From Amycolatopsis anabasis (GTDB taxonomy: Bacteria > Actinomycetota > Actinomycetes > Mycobacteriales > Pseudonocardiaceae): 64,000 nt of DNA. The DNA lies in the NCBI RefSeq assembly GCF_009765355.1, contig NZ_VTHK01000004.1:342555-406554 (forward strand), read 5' to 3'. Both the position numbers and the translations under genes were made by a program. This document shows, in pieces, positions 43,671 to 52,339 of this stretch. The notes under the pieces are model-generated. The model saw only the letters and a list, made by a program, of their open reading frames with translations. It made no database searches and was not told the DNA's origin. The first letter of the stretch is position 1. The number at the start of each line of letters is the position of its first letter.

Positions 43671-44897
43671 GTGGACGCGGTGCTCGACGACTTCGCCCGG
43701 CACTGGCCGCTGTACACCGCGATCCCGTTCATCGCCGCGCTGATCGGGTACGTGACCAAGCGCGTCGCGATCGAGATGATGTTCCGCCCGCTGGAGTTCG
43801 TCGGGATCAAGGGCACGTTCCTCGGCTGGCAGGGCGTGGTGCCCCGGCACGGCGGCCGGATGGCGGCGGTCGCCACCGATCTGCTCGCGTCGAACCTGCT
43901 CGACCTCAAGGAGGTCTTCGCCCGGATCGACCCGGACCGGCTCACCCGGGAGATCGAGCAGCCGCTGCTGCGCGCGGTCGACGACATCGCGCGGGACGTG
44001 CTCGCCGAGCACCACCCGCGCATGTGGGAACTGCTGCCCACGATGGCGCAGGAGTTGATCGTCAAGCAGATCCAGGCGCAGTCCCCGCGGCTGGTCCGGC
44101 AACTGCTCGACGAGCTCCGGGAGAACCTGGACGAGGTGCTCGACGTCCGGGACATGACCGTGCGGAACCTGACCCGGGACAAGGCGCTGCTGGTCAAACT
44201 GGTGCGCGAGACGTCCCGCCCGGAGATGGCGTTCATCGCGCGGTGCGGGATCTACTTCGGCTTCGGGCTCGGGATCGCGCAGGCGGTGGTCTGGGCGCTG
44301 ACCAAGGAGCCGTGGGTGCTGCCGATCTTCGGCGGCTGCATCGGCCTGTTCACCGACTGGCTGGCGATCAAGCTGATCTTCGTGCCGCGGGAGCCGGTGC
44401 GGTTGTACCGGTTCACCTGGCAGGGCAAGTTCCAGCGGCGGCGGGCGGAGGTGGCGCGGCAGTACGGCGAGATCATCTCCCGGGACGTGCTGACCGTGCC
44501 GAACCTGCTGGACGCGCTCCTGAGCGGGCCGCGCTCGGACCGGCTGCTGGCGATGGTGCGGCGGATGGTCGCCCAGGCCGTCGACGAGCAGGCCAGCCTG
44601 GCCCGGCCGCTGGTCGCGGTCACCGCGGGCGGGGACCTGATGCGGGAGATGAAGCAGGCCGCGGCGGTCAAGGCGATGCGGCGGTTCCCGGACACCGTGC
44701 GGCACGCGACCGGGTACCTGACCGAGGCCATGGACGTGGCGAACATGATCGAAGAACGCATGCTGAACCTGACGCCGGTCGAGTACGAGGGCCTGCTCCG
44801 GCCCGCCTTCCGTCAGGACGAGTGGAAACTCGTCGCGGTCGGCGGCGTGATCGGCTTCCTGGTCGGCGAGCTGCAGGTCCTGCTCATGCTGCACTGA
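43671..44897 (+). CDS. DUF445-family membrane protein (copy 3)
   Basis: 408 residues, the most diverged of the tandem trio: YTAIPFIAALIGYVTKRVAI, PLLRAVDDIARDVLAEHHPR, GLFTDWLAIKLIFVPREPV and VAVGGVIGFLVGELQVLLML. Unlike copy 2 it has a clear ribosome site (GGAGG at 43659-43664) before GTG 43671. Its 3' end overlaps the convergent zinc permease gene by 14 bases. No function can be assigned. Confidence 0.85.
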   Translation: MDAVLDDFARHWPLYTAIPFIAALIGYVTKRVAIEMMFRPLEFVGIKGTFLGWQGVVPRHGGRMAAVATDLLASNLLDLKEVFARIDPDRLTREIEQPLLRAVDDIARDVLAEHHPRMWELLPTMAQELIVKQIQAQSPRLVRQLLDELRENLDEVLDVRDMTVRNLTRDKALLVKLVRETSRPEMAFIARCGIYFGFGLGIAQAVVWALTKEPWVLPIFGGCIGLFTDWLAIKLIFVPREPVRLYRFTWQGKFQRRRAEVARQYGEIISRDVLTVPNLLDALLSGPRSDRLLAMVRRMVAQAVDEQASLARPLVAVTAGGDLMREMKQAAAVKAMRRFPDTVRHATGYLTEAMDVANMIEERMLNLTPVEYEGLLRPAFRQDEWKLVAVGGVIGFLVGELQVLLMLH

Positions 44898-45756
44898 CCG
44901 CGGCCGGGGCAGGGGCTCGGGACGCCACCTTGGTGCGGCGGTAGGCGATGAAGCGGCAGACCAGGTAGATGGTGAACGAGATCGCGGTGACGAACGCGCT
45001 CGGCGGCGCGGACGGGGCCAGCGACAGCACGATCCCGCCCAGCCCGGCGACCTCGGCGAAGACGATCGCCAGCAGGGTCGCCCGCCACGGGCTCGCGGTC
45101 ACCCGGGCGGCCGCGGCGGCCGGGGTCACCATGAGCGCCACCACGAGCAGCGCGCCGACGACCTTCACCCCGAGCGCGGTGGCGATCCCGACGAGCACCG
45201 CGAACACCGGGGACAGCACGGCGACCGGCACGCCCCGGGCCACCGCGACGCTCGAGTCGACGCTGGCGAACAGCAGCGGCCGGTAGATCAGCGCGAGCAC
45301 CACCAGCACGACCACCGCGGCCACCACGAGCACGGTCAGATCGGTCGGTTCGATCGACACGAGCTGGCCGACCAGGATGCCGAACTTGTTCGACGCCCGG
45401 CCGGGATAGAACCAGAGCAGCAGCACCCCGAGGCCGAGCCCGAACGACAGGATCGCGCCGATCACCGAATCGCGGTCGGATTCCCGCCCGCCGAGCAGGC
45501 CGAGCAGCAGCGCGGCCACCACGGCGCCGGCCAGCGCGCCGTACTCGATCCCGACGCCGAGCAGCAGCGCGCCCGCCGCGCCGGTGAACGCCAGCTCGGC
45601 GGTGCCGTGCACGGCGAACGACATGCGCCGCATCACGATCAGCGGGCCGAGCAGGCCCGCGACCAGCCCGACGATCGCCGCGGCGATCAGCGCGGTCTGC
45701 ACGAAATCGAGTTCGAGCAGCTTCCCGGTCTGCCCGAAGTCGAACAGCTTGTCCAT
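44884..45756 (-). CDS. znuB: Zinc/manganese ABC transporter permease (ZnuB-like)
   Basis: 290-residue permease of the metal ABC-3 family with eight or nine membrane helices. FVQTALIAAAIVGLVAGLLG, FAVHGTAELAFTGAAGALLL and VVGALLVVALMVTPAAAAAR are typical, the last being the conserved ABC-3 core. It forms the channel for zinc imported by the adjacent binding protein and ATPase. It is last of a three-gene operon, 18 bases after the ATPase gene. Confidence 0.92.
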   Translation of the reverse strand: MDKLFDFGQTGKLLELDFVQTALIAAAIVGLVAGLLGPLIVMRRMSFAVHGTAELAFTGAAGALLLGVGIEYGALAGAVVAALLLGLLGGRESDRDSVIGAILSFGLGLGVLLLWFYPGRASNKFGILVGQLVSIEPTDLTVLVVAAVVVLVVLALIYRPLLFASVDSSVAVARGVPVAVLSPVFAVLVGIATALGVKVVGALLVVALMVTPAAAAARVTASPWRATLLAIVFAEVAGLGGIVLSLAPSAPPSAFVTAISFTIYLVCRFIAYRRTKVASRAPAPAAVSAA

Positions 45757-45774
45757 GAACGCCCTTAACCCAGG

Positions 45775-46590
45775 TCAGGAGACCCGTGCTTCGAGATGGT
45801 GCGGTTCGTCCTCGCACAGCGCGCTCTGCGCACCGGCGATGTGGATCTGCCCGCCGATCCGGATGACCTCGACCTTCGTCCGGTACAGCTCGGACAGCGT
45901 CTCCGAGGTCATCACCTCATCCGGTGTGCCGATCCGGAACTGGCCGTTGACCAGGTACAGCACTCTGTCCACAAAGGACAAGATCGGATTCAGCTCATGC
46001 GTGACGAACAGCACCGCGGTGTTCGCCCGGCGCCGCCGCGCGTCGATCAGCTCGCTGACCGCCCGCTGGTGCGCGAGGTCGAGCGACAGCAGCGGCTCGT
46101 CGCACAGCAGCACGTCCGGCTCGCCGACCAGCGCCTGCGCCACCCGCAGCCGCTGCTGCTCACCGCCGGAGAGCCGGCCGACCGGCGACTTCGCGTACGA
46201 CTCGGCGCCGACCGAGGCGATGGCCGCGGCCACCCGGCGGCGGCGCTCGCCGATCCCGCGCAGGCCGATCCCCCAGCGGTGCCCGTCCAGGCCGAGCCCG
46301 ACCAGATCGGTGCCGCGCAGCGTGAGGCCCTCCTGCATCGCGCGCTGCTGCGGGATGTACCCGATCCGCTCGTTGGCCTCGCCCGGCCGCGCGCCCGCGA
46401 GTCGCACCGAACCCGACGACAGCGGCTGCAGGCCGAGCAGGACCTTCATCAAACTGGTCTTTCCCGAGCCGTTCGGCCCCAGCACAGCAAGGAACTCACC
46501 GGGCTCGACGTCGAGGTCGAGCCCGGACCACAGCGTCCGCGTGCCGAACGACAGCCCGGCGCCGCGAATCTCAACGGCGGGCTCAGCCAC
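45775..46590 (-). CDS. znuC: Zinc ABC transporter ATPase (ZnuC-like)
   Basis: 271 residues. Walker A GPNGSGKTSL, Q-loop YIPQQR, ABC signature RLSGGEQQRL, Walker B DVLLCDEPLLSLD and switch His in LFVTHELN. It energises uptake through the ZnuB-like permease. GTG 46590 overlaps the end of the binding-protein gene by 8 bases. Confidence 0.93.
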   Translation of the reverse strand: MAEPAVEIRGAGLSFGTRTLWSGLDLDVEPGEFLAVLGPNGSGKTSLMKVLLGLQPLSSGSVRLAGARPGEANERIGYIPQQRAMQEGLTLRGTDLVGLGLDGHRWGIGLRGIGERRRRVAAAIASVGAESYAKSPVGRLSGGEQQRLRVAQALVGEPDVLLCDEPLLSLDLAHQRAVSELIDARRRRANTAVLFVTHELNPILSFVDRVLYLVNGQFRIGTPDEVMTSETLSELYRTKVEVIRIGGQIHIAGAQSALCEDEPHHLEARVS

Positions 46591-47491
46591 CCAGCGCTCC
46601 GGCCAACGCGTCCACTTCCTTGCTCATCCAGGCAATGTAATCCGTTACTCCGGCCGGCAGCGTCTCGGATACGTCAACCACCGGCAGCCCGACATTCTTA
46701 GCGCTGCTCACGATCTGCTCGGTCACCGGGGTGGTGGTCTGCACGTTGTTGACCACGGCCTTGACCTGCTTGCCCGCGACGAGCTGCTTCACCTGGTCCA
46801 GCGCGCCGGCCGGGACGTCGGTCTCCTCCTCGATCGCCTCGGAGAACTCGTCCGGGGTCGCGTCGTCGACCTTCGCGGTCCGCAGCAGGTAGTCCGCGAT
46901 CGGCTCGGTGGCGACCACCTTGGTGTCCGGGTGCGCGGCGCCGATCTGCTCGGCCTTCTTCTGCACCTCGCCGACCTTGGCCTTGAACGCGTTCGCGTTG
47001 TCGGTGAACGCCTGCTTCGCGTCCGGTTTCAGCTCGCCGAGCTGGGCGGCGACCTGATCGGCCACCTTCTGCACGGCGGCCAGGCTGTACCAGACGTGCT
47101 CGTTCTCGTCGCCGGTCGCGGCGATGTCGTAGGCGACCAGCTTGCGCGCGCCCGGCGCCTGGTCGGTGAGCTTGGTGAAGAAGTCGTCGTAGCCGCCGCC
47201 GTTGCCCAGGGTGAGCTTGGCGTTCTGCGCGGCGAGGCCGTCCTCGGAGGTGGTCTCGTAGGAGTGCGGGTCGCCCGACTCGCCGATGATCGACTTGACC
47301 TCGACCTGGTCCCCGCCGACCGCGGTCAGCACGCTGCCCCAGACGTTGGTGGAGGCCACGGTCTTGATCTTGTCGCCGCCCTGCGGGGCGGTTCCGCCGT
47401 CGCCGCCGTTGCCGCAACCGGCAACGCCGAGGGTCAGCGCGGCCGCGGCGGAGATGGTGGTGAGCAGGCGCCACGCAGCACGAGAACTCAT
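46583..47491 (-). CDS. znuA: Zinc ABC transporter substrate-binding lipoprotein (ZnuA-like)
   Basis: 302-residue cluster A-I binding lipoprotein. Lipobox VAGC follows a hydrophobic signal (LLTTISAAAALTLG). Metal ligands are likely His in GDPHSYETT, His in NEHVWYSL, Glu in VVATEPIADY and Asp in GLPVVDVSETLP. The His-rich loop of many ZnuA proteins is absent. ATG 47491 is chosen: AGGAG lies 8 bases upstream and the signal starts there. A Zur-box-like palindrome in the promoter supports zinc. Confidence 0.9.
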   Translation of the reverse strand: MSSRAAWRLLTTISAAAALTLGVAGCGNGGDGGTAPQGGDKIKTVASTNVWGSVLTAVGGDQVEVKSIIGESGDPHSYETTSEDGLAAQNAKLTLGNGGGYDDFFTKLTDQAPGARKLVAYDIAATGDENEHVWYSLAAVQKVADQVAAQLGELKPDAKQAFTDNANAFKAKVGEVQKKAEQIGAAHPDTKVVATEPIADYLLRTAKVDDATPDEFSEAIEEETDVPAGALDQVKQLVAGKQVKAVVNNVQTTTPVTEQIVSSAKNVGLPVVDVSETLPAGVTDYIAWMSKEVDALAGALGG

Positions 47492-47524
47492 CTGGGCACT
47501 CCTGGAAGTCAGTTCGGAACGCTT

Positions 47525-47551
47525 AGTATAGCTAATGGAAATCATTTTCGA
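47525..47551 (-). promoter_or_regulatory. znuABC promoter with Zur-box-like palindrome
   Basis: On the minus strand the -10 TATACT (47530-47525) is preceded by TCGAAAATGATTTCCA (47551-47536), close to the actinobacterial Zur consensus TGAAAATGATTTTCA. The site would cover the -10/-35 spacer, so zinc-bound Zur would block transcription. Confidence 0.65.
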
Positions 47552-47668
47552 ATGCACTCTACCCCACTCGATGTCGTGAAACCCGATCTGGTTACGCGTG
47601 ACTTAACGCATAGTTGCGGCACGCCTGATACGGCAGTCGTGGGGCGTTGCTTCTGGATTACGTTCTGA

Positions 47669-47679
47669 ACCGTTACGGT
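47669..47679. promoter_or_regulatory. LacI-type operator over the lacI-gene -10 box
   Basis: Perfect palindrome ACCGT-T-ACGGT. Its right half includes TACGGT, which ends 6 bases before ATG 47686 and fits a leaderless -10 box. An autoregulatory operator is likely. Confidence 0.55.
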
Positions 47680-47685
47680 CTCCCC

Positions 47686-48786
47686 ATGGGACGTCCTATA
47701 CGCACCAGAAGGCAGGCGACCCTGGCGTCGCTGGCCGCCGAACTGGGCGTGTCCAGGACCACGGTGTCGAACGCCTACAACCGCCCGGACCAGCTGTCCC
47801 CGGAGCTGCGGCGCCGGGTACTGGAGACCGCGCGGCGGCTCGGCTACCCCGGCCCGGACCCGGTCGCGAGATCACTGCGCACGCGCAAGGCGGGCGCGGT
47901 CGGCCTCCTGCTCACCGAGAACCTGTCCTACGCCTTCCGCGACCCGGCCGCCGTCGGCGTGCTCGAGGGGCTCGCGCTCGCCTGCGAGGACGCGGGCGTC
48001 GGGCTGCACCTGGTCCCGGCCAGTCCCGGCCGCGAGGACGTGGCCGCGGTGCACCGCGCCGGGGTGGACGGTTTCGTGGTCTATTCGGTGCCGGACGACG
48101 ATCCGCACCTGGCCGCGGTGCTCTCCCGCCCGGTGCCCACGGTGATCATCGACCAGCCGCGGCTCGAGGGCGTGGACCGGGTCGGCCCGGACGACGCCGC
48201 CGCGATCACCGGCCTGGCCAACCACCTCATCGAACTCGGGCACCGGCAGATCGGCGTGGTCTGCATGCGGCTGGCCCGCGAGCGCAACGACGACTTCGTG
48301 CCGCTCACCCGTCAGCGGGAGGCGCACTACCACGTGCAGCGCACCCGGCTGGGCGCGCTGGCCGCGGCGTTCGAATCGGCCGGCGTGGACTGGGCGACCG
48401 TGCCGGTCGTGGAGCGCTTCGACCACACCGTCGACGACGGCGCCTCCGCCGCGCGGCAGCTGCTGGACGCCCATCCGCAGGTCACCGCGGTGATCTGCAC
48501 CTCGGACATCCTCGCGCTCGGCGCGCTGGCCGAGGCCAACCGGCGCGGCCTGCGGGTCCCGGCCGACCTCACGGTGACCGGGTTCGACGGCATCGCCGAA
48601 GCGGAACGCGCCGGGCTGACGACCGTGCACCAGCCGGTGCTGGACAAGGGCAAGGCGGCCGGCAAGCTGCTGCTCGCGTCGGCCGAACGGGTCACCCCCA
48701 AGGTCATCACCCTGCCCACCGAGCTGCGGATCGGCACCACCTCGGCGGCCCCGCGCACGGCGGAGGAGCAGTGGTTCGGCCCGTGA
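47686..48786 (+). CDS. LacI-family transcriptional regulator
   Basis: 366 residues. N-terminal helix-turn-helix ATLASLAAELGVSRTTVSNAYNR with hinge ARRLGYPGPDPVARSL, then a periplasmic-binding-protein-like sensor (AVGLLLTENLSYAF, TVIIDQPRLEGVDRVG, VICTSDILALGALAEANRRG, VTGFDGIAEAERAGLTTV). No sugar operon is adjacent, so the effector is unknown. It is divergent from znuABC and followed by the carbonic anhydrase. ATG 47686 begins at the DNA-binding domain. Confidence 0.9.
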   Translation: MGRPIRTRRQATLASLAAELGVSRTTVSNAYNRPDQLSPELRRRVLETARRLGYPGPDPVARSLRTRKAGAVGLLLTENLSYAFRDPAAVGVLEGLALACEDAGVGLHLVPASPGREDVAAVHRAGVDGFVVYSVPDDDPHLAAVLSRPVPTVIIDQPRLEGVDRVGPDDAAAITGLANHLIELGHRQIGVVCMRLARERNDDFVPLTRQREAHYHVQRTRLGALAAAFESAGVDWATVPVVERFDHTVDDGASAARQLLDAHPQVTAVICTSDILALGALAEANRRGLRVPADLTVTGFDGIAEAERAGLTTVHQPVLDKGKAAGKLLLASAERVTPKVITLPTELRIGTTSAAPRTAEEQWFGP

Positions 48787-48884
48787 CATGGTGAGATCTG
48801 CAACGATTCACCAATCTTGATTGCCCCTCGGCGGGACACCAGGTCCAATAGAACGACTTGACAGTTCGCCGGAGGGTGGCCGTG

Positions 48885-49376
48885 ATGACCGCGATCGACG
48901 TACTGCTGAAGCGCAACCAGGAGCTGGGCAACGTGGTCCCCGGGGACCGCTCCTCGCCCCAGCCGTCCCTGCACGTGGCGATTCTGACCTGCATGGACGC
49001 CCGGATCCGGGTCTTCGAGATCTTCGGGCTCATCCAGGGCGAGTCGCACATCCTGCGCAACGCGGGCGGGGTGGTGACCGACGACATGATCCGCTCGCTG
49101 GCGCTGAGCCAGCGCAAGCTCGGCACCCGCGAGGTGCTGATCGTGCAGCACACCAACTGCGGGTTGTCGCTGGTCACCGAGGACGAATTCAAGGACGAGC
49201 TGGAAGACGCCACCGGCGTGCGGCCGACCTGGGCGGTCGAGGCGTTCCGGGAGGTCGAGGACAGCGTCCGCCGGTCGGTGCGGCGGGTGCGGCGCAGTGA
49301 CTTCCTGCCGCACACGGACAACGTCCGGGGTTTCGTTTACGACGTCCACACAGGCACCCTCACCGAAGTGGAGTGA
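48885..49376 (+). CDS. Beta-carbonic anhydrase (CanA-like)
   Basis: 163 residues. Zinc ligands Cys36 and the Asp38/Arg dyad in AILTCMDARIRVFE, and HTNCG near 89-93. It interconverts CO2 and bicarbonate in the cytosol. Length and the motifs ILRNAGGVVTDDMIRSLALS and LTEVE fit the short mycobacterial CanA (Rv1284) group rather than CanB, although mutY follows as it does near canB in mycobacteria. ATG 48885 is chosen with GGAGG at 48871 as ribosome site. Confidence 0.9.
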   Translation: MTAIDVLLKRNQELGNVVPGDRSSPQPSLHVAILTCMDARIRVFEIFGLIQGESHILRNAGGVVTDDMIRSLALSQRKLGTREVLIVQHTNCGLSLVTEDEFKDELEDATGVRPTWAVEAFREVEDSVRRSVRRVRRSDFLPHTDNVRGFVYDVHTGTLTEVE

Positions 49377-49401
49377 GCCCGGCGGTGCTTGAATTAGCGG
49401 G

Positions 49402-50280
49402 ATGTCCATCGACACGGATACCCTGATCGACTGGTTCGACACGAACGGGCGGGATCTGCCCTGGCGGCGCCCGGAATGCACGGCCTGGGGCGTGCTGGTC
49501 AGCGAGATCATGCTGCAGCAGACCCCGGTCGCCCGGGTCGAGCCGATTTGGCACGAATGGATGATTCGCTGGCCGGTCCCGTCCGCGCTGGCCGCCGCGA
49601 GCCAGGGCGAGGTGCTGCGCGCGTGGGGCAAGCTCGGCTACCCGCGCCGTGCCCTGCGCCTGCACTCCGCCGCGACGGCGATCGCCGGTAAGCACGGGGA
49701 CGTGGTGCCCGCGGACGTCGACGCCCTGCTCGCGCTGCCCGGCATCGGCGCGTACACCGCCCGCGCGGTCGCCGCCTTCGCCTACGGCAAACGCGCGCCG
49801 GTGGTGGATACGAACGTCCGGCGCGCGGTGGCCCGCGCGGTGCACGGCGCCGGGGACGCGGGGCCGCCGTCGACCGGCCGCGACATGGCCGACGTGGCGG
49901 CGCTGCTGCCCGCGAACGAGGCCCTCGCCGCCCGGTTCTCCGCGGCGCTGATGGAACTCGGCGCGCTGATCTGCACGGCCCGGGTGCCGCGCTGCGCGGA
50001 CTGCCCGCTGCACGGCGACTGCGCGTGGCAGCGCAACGGGCGCCCGGAATACGCCGGTCCCGCCAAACCGGTGCAGCGGTACGCGGGCACGGATCGCCAG
50101 GTGCGGGGCAAGCTCCTCGACGTGCTGCGCGGCACCGCGGAACCGGTGGACAAGGCGCGGCTGGACATCGTCTGGAACGAGCCGGGCCAGCGGGATCGCT
50201 GCCTGGACTCGCTGCTGGTCGACGGGCTGGTCGAGCAGACCCCGGACGGGCGGTTCGCGCTTCCCGGCGAGCACCGCTGA
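49402..50280 (+). CDS. mutY: A/G-specific adenine DNA glycosylase MutY
   Basis: 292 residues. Catalytic Glu35 in VSEIMLQQTPV, helix-hairpin-helix LPGIGAYTARAV, Asp136 in VVDTNVRRAVA, and the iron-sulfur cluster motif C-x6-C-x2-C-x5-C (CTARVPRCADCPLHGDC). It removes adenine mispaired with 8-oxoguanine. The C-terminal recognition domain is short, which is common in actinobacterial MutY. It starts 26 bases after the carbonic anhydrase stop. Confidence 0.95.
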   Translation: MSIDTDTLIDWFDTNGRDLPWRRPECTAWGVLVSEIMLQQTPVARVEPIWHEWMIRWPVPSALAAASQGEVLRAWGKLGYPRRALRLHSAATAIAGKHGDVVPADVDALLALPGIGAYTARAVAAFAYGKRAPVVDTNVRRAVARAVHGAGDAGPPSTGRDMADVAALLPANEALAARFSAALMELGALICTARVPRCADCPLHGDCAWQRNGRPEYAGPAKPVQRYAGTDRQVRGKLLDVLRGTAEPVDKARLDIVWNEPGQRDRCLDSLLVDGLVEQTPDGRFALPGEHR

Positions 50281-50505
50281 AGCGCGCCGTACCGCTGAAC
50301 GGCCTAATTCGGTCTACGCTAAGTGTTTTCCCACTTCTAACAATCTTCCACAATGAGCAACGAAAGTTCGTTAGCTGTTGTCTGATTGTGGGGAAGCGAT
50401 TAGCGTCTCCTGCCACACCCTGCGCATAACCGAAATTTCGCCATCAAACCGATCTGGGTGGTGCGGGCGATCGCGTACCCACCCCGTTGTCGAGGGAGAT
50501 CGAAA
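50281..50505. other. Intergenic region upstream of the amidase gene
   Basis: 225 bases that are clearly less GC-rich than the genome. It contains the inverted repeat AACGAA-AG-TTCGTT (50359-50372), a possible operator, and the amidase ribosome site GAGGGAGAT. No small gene is convincing. Confidence 0.45.
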
Positions 50506-51546
50506 ATGGCTGCTTCACCAGGCTTCGACCGGCGTGCCCTGCTCAAAGGCGGCCTGACCGTGACCGCCGTGGGCGCCCTGGGCGCGTTCGGCACGGCGCG
50601 GGCCGACGCATCGGTCGCCGCGCCGGAGATCTACGGCACCGGGGACTGGGGCGCCCGCCCGCCGAGCGGCGCGATCACCGTGGAGAACCACAAGCCGACC
50701 TACATCGTCGTGCACCACACGGTGGAGCCGGGCAACAGCGAGGATTACTCGAAAGAGCGCGCCTTCCAGATCTCGCGGGACATTCAGAACTTCCACATGA
50801 ACACCCGGGGCTGGATCGACACCGGGCAGCAGTTCACCAACAGCCGGGGCGGGTTCGTCACCGAGGGGCGGCACCGCAGCCTGGAGATCCTGCGCGGCGG
50901 CACGCAGCACGTGCAGGGCGCGAATGTGGCCAACCACAACAGCGAGGTCATCGGGATCGAGAACGAGGGCCTGTACAGCACGGTCGACGTGCCGCGGGCA
51001 CTGTGGGATTCGCTGGTGAAACTGGTCGCCTACATCGCGAGCCAGTACGGCATCCCGCCGGAGAACATCAAGGGGCACCGCGACTTCAACTCGACCGAGT
51101 GCCCGGGCCAGGTGCTCTACGACCGGCTGCCCGAACTGCGCCAGGCGGTCGGCGGCGCGCTGGGCCGGAGCGTGGCCGCTCCGCTCGAATGGCCGCTGCT
51201 CAAGCCCGGCGACACCGGCCGGAAAGTCCTTGCGGCCCAGCATCTCCTGCGCGCCCGGGGAGCGCGGTCGGTCCCGGCCGACGGCGTGTTCGGACCGTCC
51301 ACACGCGACGCCGTGAGCGCGCTCGCGGCGGCTCACGGGCTGACCGGGCACACCTGTTACGCGGCCGCGCACGCCGACGAGACCGGGTTCCTCGGCGCCG
51401 ACATCTGGCCGCTCATCACGCCCTCGGTGCGGCCGGGGACCGGGGACGAGGCGGCCCGCGCGGCGGGCGCCCTGGTGGAGGCCACCGGAACCCGGGTGAC
51501 GGGCGTCCTCACCCCGCGGACGTGGCAGGAACTCCTCGCCTCCTGA
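50506..51546 (+). CDS. Tat-exported N-acetylmuramoyl-L-alanine amidase with peptidoglycan-binding domain
   Basis: 346 residues. Twin-arginine signal DRRALLKGGLTVTAVGALG ends at ARADA. The amidase_2/PGRP domain (about 35-215) has zinc ligands in YIVVHHTVEPG and KGHRDFNSTECPG, with EVIGIENEGLY between. The C-terminal peptidoglycan-binding repeat is WPLLKPGDTGRKVLAAQHLL and DGVFGPSTRDAV. It cleaves the bond between muramic acid and the stem peptide in the cell wall. ATG 50506 is set by GAGGGAG and the signal peptide. Confidence 0.92.
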   Translation: MAASPGFDRRALLKGGLTVTAVGALGAFGTARADASVAAPEIYGTGDWGARPPSGAITVENHKPTYIVVHHTVEPGNSEDYSKERAFQISRDIQNFHMNTRGWIDTGQQFTNSRGGFVTEGRHRSLEILRGGTQHVQGANVANHNSEVIGIENEGLYSTVDVPRALWDSLVKLVAYIASQYGIPPENIKGHRDFNSTECPGQVLYDRLPELRQAVGGALGRSVAAPLEWPLLKPGDTGRKVLAAQHLLRARGARSVPADGVFGPSTRDAVSALAAAHGLTGHTCYAAAHADETGFLGADIWPLITPSVRPGTGDEAARAAGALVEATGTRVTGVLTPRTWQELLAS

Positions 51547-51553
51547 CCGGTGC

Positions 51554-52339
51554 CTATCGGGCGAGGACCTCCGAAAGGAACGCCTCGACGGCGCCCCGGT
51601 ACTCCTCGGGGGCTTCGTCGTGCACGACGTGCCCGGCGCCCGCGACGATCAGGTGGCGGCCGCCGCCCGGCACCCGGGCGGCCAGTTCGGCCTGCTGGCC
51701 GGGCGGCATCGCCGTGTGCTCGCCCTCGATGGCCAGCAGCGGGCATTTCACACCGTCCACATAGGACCAGTAGGCGCGCACGCCCCATTCCGTGGCGATC
51801 TCGTAGAGGTTCTCCAGATCGGCGGCGAGGTGGAACCCGTCCTCCCGCTCGACGACGCATTCGGTGAAGTAGTCGCCCAGCGGCGCGAAGAACGCCCGAA
51901 CGTGCGCGAGCGACTGGAACGGCACCGGCCACGAGTCGAAGTAGGCCCGCCACGCGTCCACGGTCCTGCCGCGCTGGTCCGGCGCGATGTCCTCGCACAC
52001 CACGGCCCGGACGAGCTCGGGATGGGTCGCCGCGAGCCCCCACGCGTGCAGGCCGCCCATCGAATGCCCGATCACCACGACCGGCCCCTCGTCCAGCTCC
52101 CGCACGAAGGCGGCCAGATCGGCGACGAACCGCTCGGTGTGCCACGGCCCCTCGGCCGGACCGCGCCCGTGGCCCCGCGCGTCGATCCCGACCACGTGCC
52201 CGTAGCGGACCAGCCACTGGGCGACCGACCACCACGTCCGCGCCCGCCCCATGAGCCCGTGCAGCAGCAGGATCGGCGGGCCCTCGCCGCCGAAGTCCAC
52301 GACATCGGTACGCCTCGACAACCTAAGCTCCCTACTCAT
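51554..52339 (-). CDS. Alpha/beta hydrolase
   Basis: About 261 residues. Oxyanion motif LLLHGLMGRARTW, nucleophile Ser in VVIGHSMGGLHAW, acid in LLAIEGEHTAM and His in AGAGHVVHDEAP. Likely an esterase or related hydrolase of small hydrophobic substrates. Its position after mutY matches a mycobacterial hydrolase gene in the same neighbourhood. Its start codon (52339-52337) overlaps the divergent M1 peptidase start on the opposite strand (CATG), so both genes have no leader or a later start. Confidence 0.87.
   Translation of the reverse strand: MSRELRLSRRTDVVDFGGEGPPILLLHGLMGRARTWWSVAQWLVRYGHVVGIDARGHGRGPAEGPWHTERFVADLAAFVRELDEGPVVVIGHSMGGLHAWGLAATHPELVRAVVCEDIAPDQRGRTVDAWRAYFDSWPVPFQSLAHVRAFFAPLGDYFTECVVEREDGFHLAADLENLYEIATEWGVRAYWSYVDGVKCPLLAIEGEHTAMPPGQQAELAARVPGGGRHLIVAGAGHVVHDEAPEEYRGAVEAFLSEVLAR
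52324..52329 (+). promoter_or_regulatory. -10 box for leaderless M1 peptidase gene
   Basis: TAAGCT ends 8 bases before ATG 52338; it lies within the divergent hydrolase coding region. Confidence 0.4.

Noticed and set aside
48885..49376. canB orthologue, from its place beside mutY
   Set aside because: Length and sequence motifs fit the short CanA (Rv1284) group better, so no symbol was given.
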